Shown here: one piece after another, positions 1-5,576 of the stretch
How the letters are laid out: every line of letters starts with the position of its first letter
Numbering within the stretch: position 1 is the stretch's first letter
Assembly: GCA_026225155.1 (NCBI GenBank)
Contig: JAMFSG010000040.1
Coordinates: forward strand, 1-8,398
Origin: Verrucomicrobiota bacterium
GTDB lineage: Bacteria; Verrucomicrobiota; Verrucomicrobiia; Limisphaerales; UBA11358
DNA: 8,398 bases
Direction of reading: 5' to 3'
Position numbers and translations under genes: made by a program
Notes under the pieces: generated by a model
Told to the model about the DNA's origin: nothing
Databases searched by the model: none
What the model saw: only the letters and a program-made list of their open reading frames with translations

Positions 1-7
1 AGTTCAT
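1..7 (-). CDS. Start of a downstream gene, probably anti-sigma factor (partial)
   Basis: Only the first two codons (ATG AAC) and one further base are in the window. The ATG at 7-5 overlaps the TGA stop of the sigma factor gene at 6-4, giving an ATGA junction typical of translationally coupled genes. Genes coupled directly behind an ECF sigma factor are very often its membrane or zinc-finger anti-sigma factor; that identity is inference from position only. No protein sequence can be read here, so it could be any other co-transcribed gene, or a chance ATG. Confidence 0.4.
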
Positions 8-510
8 AAATTTCCTTTCCGTTCGACGTGATCTTGCAACTGCTGCCGCGCGCGGGCGAGTCGCGACATCACGGTTCCGACTGGAACATCCACGGCCTCG
101 GCGATTTCTTTGTAAGAAAAACCTTCAATTTCGCGTAGCACGAGCGCCTCGCGAAATTCCAACGGCAACGCTTCGAGCGCAGCGCGTAAAACGTCGGCGT
201 CCGCATGGTGAAACGCGCGGTTCGCATTCGCGTGATCTTCGATTTCCATGAGTTCATCGTCGTTGATCGCGACAATCGCGGACGGACGATTTTTTTTGAA
301 CCACGAGTAAGCCGTGTTGCGGACGATCGTGAGCAACCACGCGCGGTCGTTGCTGCCGCGATAGTTGCCGAGAAACCGGAACGCGCGGACACACGCTTCC
401 TGCGCGATGTCCTCGGCGTCGTGGTCGTTGCCGGCCAGCCAGCGCGCGAGATTGTAAGCCGCGTCGAGGTGCGGCAAGACAATCTGCTCGAATTTCAACT
501 GTTCTTCCAT
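4..510 (-). CDS. ECF-family RNA polymerase sigma factor (sigma-70 region 2 + region 4)
   Basis: An alternative sigma factor of 168 residues that would direct core RNA polymerase to a small regulon. Region 2 spans about residues 10-75, with the conserved DIAQEA stretch (34-39) and the RAWLLTIVRN helix (56-65) used for core binding and -10 recognition. A short acidic linker follows. Region 4 spans about 108-158, with LPLEFREALVLREIEGFSYKEIA leading into the helix-turn-helix VPVGTVMSRLARAR (142-155) that reads the -35 element. The size and the lack of regions 1 and 3 are typical of ECF sigmas. I chose the ATG at 510; a TTG two codons upstream (516) is in frame but less likely. There is no Shine-Dalgarno sequence. 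The stop overlaps the start of a following gene, probably an anti-sigma factor. The gene is divergent from the metallophosphoesterase/cytochrome pair. A candidate self-recognised promoter lies immediately upstream. The ECF group cannot be assigned without a profile search. Confidence 0.95.
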   Translation of the reverse strand: MEEQLKFEQIVLPHLDAAYNLARWLAGNDHDAEDIAQEACVRAFRFLGNYRGSNDRAWLLTIVRNTAYSWFKKNRPSAIVAINDDELMEIEDHANANRAFHHADADVLRAALEALPLEFREALVLREIEGFSYKEIAEAVDVPVGTVMSRLARARQQLQDHVERKGNL

Positions 511-534
511 TTGCAAGGTCGCATCAATTCAAGT

Positions 535-563
535 CCAGACTGCGCTGGCAACGATTTTATTCC
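535..563 (-). promoter_or_regulatory. Candidate ECF-type promoter of the sigma factor gene
   Basis: Read on the minus strand, GGAATAA (563-557) is followed by a 16-base spacer and GTCTGG (540-535). This resembles the GGAA... / GTC... layout of many ECF promoters. Transcription would start near 528-530, leaving about 20 bases before the ATG at 510. The same bipartite motif occurs on the other strand, facing the metallophosphoesterase gene, which strengthens the case for autoregulation. It is a pattern call only, without expression data. Confidence 0.45.
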
Positions 564-574
564 CGGTGGAATAA
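557..574. promoter_or_regulatory. Perfect inverted repeat at the centre of the divergent promoters
   Basis: TTATTCC-CGGT-GGAATAA consists of two perfect 7-base arms around a 4-base centre, midway between the divergent genes. The arms coincide with the two proposed -35 elements, so back-to-back promoters explain it. A dimeric transcription factor operator would look the same, and the two explanations are not exclusive. Confidence 0.5.
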
Positions 575-594
575 TTTTTTTGCCGCAAGTCTTT
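568..594 (+). promoter_or_regulatory. Candidate ECF-type promoter of the metallophosphoesterase-cytochrome operon
   Basis: GGAATAA (568-574) is followed by a 14-base spacer containing a run of seven T, then GTCTTT (589-594). A transcript would begin near 600, giving a leader of about 25 bases before the ATG at 626. An in-frame TTG at 593 would fall inside the -10 element, which argues against that start. The -35 heptamer is the exact reverse complement of the one facing the sigma gene. The spacer is two bases shorter than on the sigma side, which could change strength or mean that the true -10 is slightly offset. Confidence 0.42.
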
Positions 595-625
595 GTTTGT
601 GAAAGTAAAACCACAAATCAAAGAC

Positions 626-1591
626 ATGAAAACAAAAGAAAAATTCATTTTGAACGATCACGACAAAGACGGCCTCGACCGGCGCGGCTTTTTGGAATGT
701 ATGGCCTGGGCGGGAACGGGAATGCTTTGGACGGTCAGCGGCGGCTTGCTCGGCTCGTCGTTGCTGTCGTCGCGTGCGAGTGCGAGCGAAATTGCAAAAG
801 GCAGTTTCAGTTTCGTGCAGATCAGCGATTCGCACATCGGCTTCAACAAAGAAGGCATCAACACCGACGTCGCTGGCACTTTGAAAGAAGCGATCGCGCG
901 CATCAACGCCTTGCCGGAACAACCGGATTTTATTTTGCACACCGGCGATTTGACGCACCTCGCCGACGCGGAAGAATTTGATACGCTCGATCAATTGCTC
1001 AAAGGATTGAAAACGAAACAGGTTTTCTTCGTGCCCGGCGAACACGATGTCACCGGCGACAACGGAAAACTTTATCTCGACCGTTTCGGCAAAAATTCCA
1101 AAGGCAGCGGCTGGTATAGTTTTGACCAGCGCGGCATCCATTTCATCGGCCTGGTCAACGTCATGGACATCCAGCAAAACGGACTCGGTTCGCTCGGCCA
1201 AGACCAGCTCGCGTGGCTCGCGGATGATTTGAAAGGCCGTTCGAGCGAAACGCCGATCGTCGTTTTCGCGCACATTCCGCTCTGGGAAGTTTATCCGCAA
1301 TGGGGCTGGGGCACGAACGACGGCGCGCAGGCGTTGAGTTATTTGAAACGCTTCGGCTCGGTGACGATCCTCAACGGCCACATCCATCAGACGATGAAAA
1401 AAGTCGAAGGCAGCGTGACATTTCACACCGCGATGTCCACGGCGTTTCCGCAGCCCGAACCCGGCAAAGCACCGAAGCCCGGCCCGATGAAAATCGAGGC
1501 GGGAAAATTGCGCGACCATCTCGGCATCACCGACGTGAATTATCTCGAAGGAAAAAATTCCCTCGCGATCGTGGATTCCACGCTCATCTGA
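626..1591 (+). CDS. Tat-exported calcineurin-like metallophosphoesterase
   Basis: A binuclear metal phosphoesterase of 321 residues, predicted to work outside the cytoplasm; its substrate is unknown. Residues 18-23 (DRRGFL) form a twin-arginine motif, followed by a hydrophobic stretch and an Ala/Ser-rich end near 50-54, so folded export by Tat is likely. The catalytic motifs run in order: D68-S-H70 in VQISDSHIGF, GD at 107-108 (HTGDLTH), GEHD at 138-141, H216 in FAHIPLW, and GHIH at 251-254. The third motif has Glu where the superfamily normally has Asn (GNHD/E). The ATG at 626 is preferred over an in-frame TTG at 593 because it places the RR motif correctly and leaves room for the promoter. 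The stop is 10 bases before the cytochrome c start, so the two are probably co-transcribed. The divergent ECF sigma gene suggests stress- or signal-dependent expression. No Shine-Dalgarno sequence is evident. Confidence 0.92.
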   Translation: MKTKEKFILNDHDKDGLDRRGFLECMAWAGTGMLWTVSGGLLGSSLLSSRASASEIAKGSFSFVQISDSHIGFNKEGINTDVAGTLKEAIARINALPEQPDFILHTGDLTHLADAEEFDTLDQLLKGLKTKQVFFVPGEHDVTGDNGKLYLDRFGKNSKGSGWYSFDQRGIHFIGLVNVMDIQQNGLGSLGQDQLAWLADDLKGRSSETPIVVFAHIPLWEVYPQWGWGTNDGAQALSYLKRFGSVTILNGHIHQTMKKVEGSVTFHTAMSTAFPQPEPGKAPKPGPMKIEAGKLRDHLGITDVNYLEGKNSLAIVDSTLI

Positions 1592-1601
1592 TTTTTGAAA
1601 C

Positions 1602-1943
1602 GTGAAAAAATTATTTCCACTTTTTTCGCTGGCATTGTTTTGCGCGATCTCCAGCGCGCAAAACAACGTCCCGATTGAAACCCCAAAAAATTCATCGACG
1701 AACAATCCGGCAAATCCAAACCTGTTGTCGGGGCAGAAATTGTTTTTGAAAAATTGCGCGCATTGTCATGGCGCAGACGCGCACGGCGACGACGGGCCGG
1801 ATTTGCATTGCTTGGACGAATCCGACGAATGGATCACCAACCGGATCCGCAACGGCAAAAAAGGCCAGATGACCGCCTTCGCCAAAAAACTTCAGCCAGC
1901 AGAAATTGCGGCTTTGGTCGCTTATCTGCACATGCTGAAATAA
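1602..1943 (+). CDS. Small periplasmic mono-heme cytochrome c (class I type)
   Basis: A 113-residue exported electron carrier. A signal peptide covers residues 1-19 (KK, hydrophobic LFPLFSLALFCAI, then SSA before Q20); it lacks a proper lipobox, so it is probably soluble rather than a lipoprotein. After a Asn/Pro/Thr-rich linker, the heme c attachment motif CAHCH is at 52-56, and the GQM at 88-90 supplies the likely axial Met. The C-terminal helix (PAEIAALVAYLHML) is typical of the cytochrome c fold. The start codon is GTG at 1602; no Shine-Dalgarno sequence is seen. It follows the metallophosphoesterase by 10 bases, in the same unit. It ends only 9 bases from the convergent aldehyde dehydrogenase stop, with no visible terminator hairpin between them. 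Its redox partner is not apparent from the window. Confidence 0.93.
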   Translation: MKKLFPLFSLALFCAISSAQNNVPIETPKNSSTNNPANPNLLSGQKLFLKNCAHCHGADAHGDDGPDLHCLDESDEWITNRIRNGKKGQMTAFAKKLQPAEIAALVAYLHMLK

Positions 1944-1952
1944 TTCTCAAAT

Positions 1953-3491
1953 TTAATCCAGCTGACAATACGCCGCCAGCCCGTGCAAGCCACCCTCGCG
2001 ACCAAACCCGCTTTCCTTGTAGCCGCCGAACGGACTCGTCGGGTCGAACTTGTTGTAGGTGTTCGCCCAGACGACGCCGGCGCGCAGCTTGTTGACCATC
2101 TTGAAAATCTTGCTGCCCTTGTCCGTCCACACGCCCGCGCTCAAGCCGTAGGGGATGTTGTTCGCGCGCTCGAACGCCTCCTCCGGCGTGCGGAACGTCA
2201 TCACGCTCAACACCGGCCCGAAAATTTCCTCCGACGCCACGCGATGCGCGTGCGTGACGCCCGTGAGAAACGACGGCGCGAACCAATATCCTTTGGCCGG
2301 GAGCGTGCATTGCGTCTGCGTCAACTCCGCGCCTTCGTCCACGCCGCTTTGCACCAGCTCGCGGATTTTTTCGAGCTGCGGCCGCGAATTGATCGCGCCG
2401 ATGTCGGTGTTTTTGTCGAGCGGATTGCCGACGCGCAACGTCTGGATGCGGTCGCGCAGTTTTTTGATGACCTTGGAATAAATTCCTTCCTGCACGAACA
2501 ACCGCGAACCCGCGCAACAAACGTGGCCCTGATTGAAATAGATTCCGTTGATGACGCCTTCAATGGCCTGATCAATCGGCGCGTCCTCGAACAAAATGTT
2601 CGCCGCCTTGCCGCCGAGTTCGAGCGTGAGCTTCTTCTTCGTGCCCGCGACCGCCTGCGCGATGCGCTTGCCGACCTCTGTGCTGCCGGTGAACGCGAGC
2701 TTGTTGATGTCCGGATGATTGACGAGCGCCGCGCCGGTTTCGCCCGCGCCGGTGACGATGTTCACTACGCCGTCGGGCAGTCCGGCCTCTTGAAAAATCT
2801 GCGCCAGCCGCATCGCCGTGAGGCTCGTGGTTTCGGCGGGCTTGAGCACGACGGTGTTGCCGCATGCGAGCGCAGGCGCGATTTTCCACGCGGCCATGAG
2901 CAGCGGAAAATTCCACGGAATGATCTGCCCCGCGACGCCCAACGGCTGCGGTGTTTTTCCGGGGAACGCGTATTTTAACTTGTCCGCCCAGCCCGCGTAA
3001 TAAAAAAAGTGCGCGGCCACGAGCGGCAAATCCACGTCGCGACTTTCCTTGATTGTCTTGCCGCCGTCCATCGTTTCAAGCACCGCCAGTTCGCGTGACT
3101 TTTCCTGGATGATGCGCGCAATGCGATAAAGATATTTGCCGCGCTCGCGACCCGGCATCTTGCTCCAGACCTTGTCGTAAGCTTTGCGCGCCGCCTTCAC
3201 CGCGCTATCCACGTCCTCGGCATTCGCCGCCGCAATCGTCGTGAGCGTCTGTTCGGTGGCAGGATTGATGGACTCGAAATATTTCCCCGACGTCGGCTTC
3301 ACAAACTTGCCGTTGATGAACAGCTCATGCTGCGGTGCGATGACGTAATTCTTGGAATCTTCCGGCGCCGGTGCAAAGTCCCACTTGTTGCCGAAGTTCA
3401 GGCGGCGTTCCTTGAGCGGCACAACGGCGTGAGTTGAAGCAGCGACGGCGCGCTTGGCGGAAAGTTTCACGGGTTTAAGTTTCGTTTTCAT
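1953..3491 (-). CDS. NAD(P)-dependent aldehyde dehydrogenase
   Basis: A 512-residue ALDH-superfamily enzyme that oxidises an aldehyde to its carboxylic acid in the cytoplasm. Visible landmarks are IPWNFPL with the oxyanion Asn N194, the cofactor-binding LKPAE (216-220) and FTGSTEVGK (267-275), the general base E291 in LELGGK, the catalytic C325 in NQGHVCCAGSR, and the EEIFGPVLSV motif near the C-terminus. All the catalytic residues are present. The first 50 or so residues, before HELFINGKF, form a basic, low-complexity extension that most roughly 490-residue family members lack. The gene lies 7 bases after the RelA/SpoT-domain gene and in the same direction as deoC. DeoC releases acetaldehyde, so acetaldehyde is an attractive substrate, though motif reading alone cannot fix specificity and a betaine- or other aldehyde substrate is possible. 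The start is ATG, with no Shine-Dalgarno sequence. Confidence 0.95.
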   Translation of the reverse strand: MKTKLKPVKLSAKRAVAASTHAVVPLKERRLNFGNKWDFAPAPEDSKNYVIAPQHELFINGKFVKPTSGKYFESINPATEQTLTTIAAANAEDVDSAVKAARKAYDKVWSKMPGRERGKYLYRIARIIQEKSRELAVLETMDGGKTIKESRDVDLPLVAAHFFYYAGWADKLKYAFPGKTPQPLGVAGQIIPWNFPLLMAAWKIAPALACGNTVVLKPAETTSLTAMRLAQIFQEAGLPDGVVNIVTGAGETGAALVNHPDINKLAFTGSTEVGKRIAQAVAGTKKKLTLELGGKAANILFEDAPIDQAIEGVINGIYFNQGHVCCAGSRLFVQEGIYSKVIKKLRDRIQTLRVGNPLDKNTDIGAINSRPQLEKIRELVQSGVDEGAELTQTQCTLPAKGYWFAPSFLTGVTHAHRVASEEIFGPVLSVMTFRTPEEAFERANNIPYGLSAGVWTDKGSKIFKMVNKLRAGVVWANTYNKFDPTSPFGGYKESGFGREGGLHGLAAYCQLD

Positions 3492-3498
3492 GAAATTA

Positions 3499-4524
3499 TT
3501 AAGCTTTAGGAGCGGAGATTGGTTTTTTCCTCTTTCTCGATTCTATATATTCATTCCATTTCTTCCCGACTTCTTTTCTTAACGCAACTCTTGCAAGCCC
3601 AACATGCGTATAATAAACGCCGCGCTTTACGCGCTCAATTCCAGCACCCCTAGGCTTTTGACCAGATGCCATTTCCGTATTGCATCGTTCAACTGATTCA
3701 GCTTCGTCTTCTTCGATCGCGTTATGAAACTTGTTTAGCAGATCGCGAAGTTTTTGAGGGGTGTTTATAGAAAAATGTATTAATTCCTGCAACAGTGCTG
3801 CGTAATTTTCGCTTTCAGGTGATTTATTTTCTGACGGAAGGTGTTCGTCTAAAATTTTTGCCAGCAAGTCCACATTCAATTCTTCTGAAGCTGAGTCAGT
3901 TTTAACATGGGCGACGTAAGATGTTCTCTCGGTCAAAACTCGCTCAAATTCTAAATCAGCCATTTCTAGCAAAGCTGATACACGATTAATTGCTCGACGC
4001 ACTGGCGGCGGCACACTTTGCTCCTGTCTGTATTGTAAAACGCGCGAAGCAGACGCCCAGATATGTTGCGCTCCGCTTCGGACTTGGATTTCCGCACGAA
4101 ATCCCACCGCTTTTTTAAAGGTGGGCATACTTTGCCAACTAGTGGGTGGTTCAGCGATGAAATGAACAGATGAATATCCAAACTCTCTCTCTCCAAGCTT
4201 TGCCTGAATATCTTTTTCAACAAGAACCTTCAAATTTTTCCTAATCAATTCACAAACAAGGTCAGCTTCTCGCTTGAAGGTTAAAATTACCCGTAAGCCA
4301 ATCAAATCGTCAAAATCTCGAACGCTCTTAATTGCGAGCGATTTGCTCTCTATCGCTTGAAACATAGAGTCGAGGCGTTTAATTCGATATTGAAGAATAA
4401 ATTCAGACGAAATCTTTTCCTCTTGGGACAGAAGTTCTTTCAACTGCCGAATTAATTCGTTCGCGAACGATTCACAATGCGGCTGAATCGTCTGGTATTC
4501 TTTTTCTAGTTCAGGATTGTTCAC
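3499..4524 (-). CDS. RelA/SpoT synthetase-domain protein (small alarmone synthetase-like or toxSAS-like)
   Basis: A 341-residue protein with a lone nucleotidyl (pyrophosphate) transferase domain of the RelA/SpoT type. It lacks the HD hydrolase, TGS and ACT domains of long Rel proteins. Motifs seen are the basic YRIKRLDS (46-53), DDLIGLRVI (72-80, catalytic-type Asp and Arg), GYSSVHFI (116-123) and AEIQVRS (144-150) followed by HIWASASRVLQY. The usual WAxxxH becomes WASASR, with R161 in place of His. The C-terminal half (about 205-341) is helical, charged and unassigned, ending in a KRKK-rich tail. It starts with GTG overlapping the deoC TGA (GTGA) and stops 7 bases before the dehydrogenase gene. 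Base composition is clearly AT-richer than both neighbours, suggesting acquisition by transfer. It may make (p)ppGpp-like alarmones, or be a toxSAS/CapRel-like effector that modifies tRNA; sequence alone does not decide. Confidence 0.85.
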   Translation of the reverse strand: MNNPELEKEYQTIQPHCESFANELIRQLKELLSQEEKISSEFILQYRIKRLDSMFQAIESKSLAIKSVRDFDDLIGLRVILTFKREADLVCELIRKNLKVLVEKDIQAKLGEREFGYSSVHFIAEPPTSWQSMPTFKKAVGFRAEIQVRSGAQHIWASASRVLQYRQEQSVPPPVRRAINRVSALLEMADLEFERVLTERTSYVAHVKTDSASEELNVDLLAKILDEHLPSENKSPESENYAALLQELIHFSINTPQKLRDLLNKFHNAIEEDEAESVERCNTEMASGQKPRGAGIERVKRGVYYTHVGLARVALRKEVGKKWNEYIESRKRKKPISAPKA

Positions 4525-5525
4525 GGCAACGAAAAATAATCCGGCCCTTGATAATTACCATCCACCTGCTTGGCGATTTGCATCAGCACGTCGTTGACGA
4601 GCGTGCTCGCGCCGAAGCGGAACATCTGCGGGTTGAGCCAGTCGTCGCCGAGGGTTTCCTTGACCATCACGAGGTAGGCGAGCGCCTGCTTGGACGTGCG
4701 GATGCCGCCGGCGGGCTTCATGCCGATGCGGATGCCGGTGGCGAAAAAATAATCGCGGATGGCCTCCAGCATGACGAGCGTGACGGGCATGGTCGCGGCC
4801 GGCGAAACTTTGCCGGTGCTGGTCTTGATGAAATCGCCGCCGGCCTGCATCGCGATTTCGCTGGCGAGGCGGACGTTGTCGTAGGTGACAAGTTCGCCGG
4901 TTTCGAGAATGACCTTCAAATGCGCCGCGCCGCAGGCTTCCTTCGTGGCGGCAATTTCGTCGAACACTTTCGCGTGATCGCCGGCGAGAAAAGCGCAACG
5001 GTCAATGACCATGTCAATTTCATCCGCGCCATCCGCCACGGTGCGGCGGACTTCTTCGAGCTTGGTGCGCAAGGGATATTGTCCGCTGGGAAAACCGGTG
5101 GCGACGGCGGCGATGAGTGGAATAGTAGCACGGGCATCTTGCCCGTGAGTTGCTGACCGCACGGGCAGGATGCCCGTGCCACTACCGAGAAATTTGCGCG
5201 CGTATTTCACCATGTTCGGATAAACGCACACGGCAGCGCAGCTCGGCACATCGTATTTTGCCTCGATAGGCTGAAGCGCCTTGCGGCAGAGATAGGCGAC
5301 TTTGCCGGGCGTGTCCTTGCCTTCGAGCGTGGTAAGGTCGCACATGGACACGGCGAGCTTGAGTCCGGCGAGCTTGGCGCTGGCCTTGATGCTGCGCTTG
5401 CCGAAGGACGCGGCGCGTTCTTCGACCATGATTTGATCCACGGTCGGAACGGTTGAAAAACGAGTATCGAGTGAGTGACGAGTTGAAAACTCTGGCCGCT
5501 CCCTTGTTAAGGCGGACACTTTCAT
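4521..5525 (-). CDS. deoC: Deoxyribose-phosphate aldolase with an in-frame repeat insertion
   Basis: Cleaves 2-deoxyribose 5-phosphate to glyceraldehyde 3-phosphate and acetaldehyde in deoxynucleoside catabolism. Residue numbers here count from an in-frame TTG at 5534; the ATG at 5525 (residue 4) is the better start. The aldolase signatures are intact: EIDMVID with D174, the Schiff-base lysine K237 in DFIKTSTGK, and GMKPAGGIRT with K273. The CDLTTLEGKDTPGKV region and overall length match the longer DERA class (human enzyme about 318 residues). Residues 118-137 are an insertion encoded by a palindromic repeat; without them the protein would be about 314-317 residues. The insert falls between the helix after CVYPNMV and the strand IAAVATGFP, a likely surface loop, and keeps the frame. 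The start is not preceded by a Shine-Dalgarno sequence. The gene heads a likely operon with the RelA/SpoT-domain and aldehyde dehydrogenase genes. Confidence 0.95.
   Translation of the reverse strand: MKVSALTRERPEFSTRHSLDTRFSTVPTVDQIMVEERAASFGKRSIKASAKLAGLKLAVSMCDLTTLEGKDTPGKVAYLCRKALQPIEAKYDVPSCAAVCVYPNMVKYARKFLGSGTGILPVRSATHGQDARATIPLIAAVATGFPSGQYPLRTKLEEVRRTVADGADEIDMVIDRCAFLAGDHAKVFDEIAATKEACGAAHLKVILETGELVTYDNVRLASEIAMQAGGDFIKTSTGKVSPAATMPVTLVMLEAIRDYFFATGIRIGMKPAGGIRTSKQALAYLVMVKETLGDDWLNPQMFRFGASTLVNDVLMQIAKQVDGNYQGPDYFSLP
5123..5184. repeat. REP-like palindromic element inserted in deoC
   Basis: Two 26-base arms (5124-5149 and 5158-5183) are inverted copies matching at 23 of 26 positions around an 8-base centre; one more T/A pair extends the palindrome to 5123-5184. 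Each arm contains its own small hairpin, CACGGGCA-TCT-TGCCCGTG on the left and the equivalent on the right, so single strands could fold as a double hairpin or a cruciform. The 60-base core is exactly 20 codons and translates as GTGILPV ... HGQDARAT within DeoC. I recall this peptide pair from repeat-derived stretches in Verrucomicrobia and Planctomycetes proteins. No clear target duplication is visible at its edges. Confidence 0.9.
5452..5489. repeat. 30-bp in-frame repeat with 8-bp direct flanks near the deoC start
   Basis: GTTGAAAA occurs at 5452-5459 and again at 5482-5489, exactly 30 bases apart. Between the copies is a low-complexity stretch built from CGAGT units (5461-5483). In DeoC this reads FST-RHSLDTR-FST (residues 16-28), an in-frame 10-codon unit in the N-terminal tail, upstream of the conserved VDQIMVEERAA region. 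It may be slippage, or a small insertion with a target duplication. Confidence 0.5.
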
Positions 5526-5536
5526 ATTTAACAAGG

Positions 5537-5565
5537 ATTCTGGCGCCGGACGTCCGCAGCGTCAA
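5537..5565 (-). promoter_or_regulatory. Candidate sigma-70 promoter for deoC, with a palindrome in its spacer
   Basis: On the minus strand, TTGACG (5565-5560) and CAGAAT (5542-5537) are separated by 17 bases, matching consensus at 5/6 and 4/6 positions. Only 11 bases separate the -10 from the deoC ATG, so the mRNA would carry a leader of a few bases. A perfect 10-base palindrome, CGGACGTCCG (5547-5556), sits in the spacer and could be an operator. The region lies just after the beta-helix gene stop; no U-tract terminator is visible. Confidence 0.33.
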
Positions 5566-5576
5566 TGCGGTTTGCA

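Noticed and set aside
205..981. A plus-strand open frame spanning the sigma factor antisense and the phosphoesterase start
   Set aside because: It crosses the divergent promoter region and overlaps two well-supported genes out of frame; the composition is shadow-like.
557..1705. A long open frame (about 380 codons) on the minus strand opposite the metallophosphoesterase
   Set aside because: It is antisense to a gene with all family motifs, its translation is rich in Arg/Phe/Val/Glu with no recognisable domain, and such frames arise from GC-skewed codon use.
1983..2978. A long open frame (about 330 codons) on the plus strand opposite the aldehyde dehydrogenase
   Set aside because: It is Arg/Ala/Glu-rich and has no motif; the opposite strand encodes a complete dehydrogenase with its catalytic Cys, Glu and Asn.
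3499..4524. A type II toxin-antitoxin pair with the RelA/SpoT-domain protein as toxin
   Set aside because: No small antitoxin-like gene is adjacent; both flanking genes are metabolic enzymes. A self-inhibiting C-terminal half remains possible.
5124..5183. A frameshift or pseudogene in deoC at the repeat
   Set aside because: The repeat is exactly 60 bases, has no stop in frame, and all conserved aldolase motifs continue downstream, so the gene appears intact.
5124..5183. A rho-independent terminator
   Set aside because: The hairpins are GC-rich but lie in the middle of a coding sequence, with no T-run after them on either strand.
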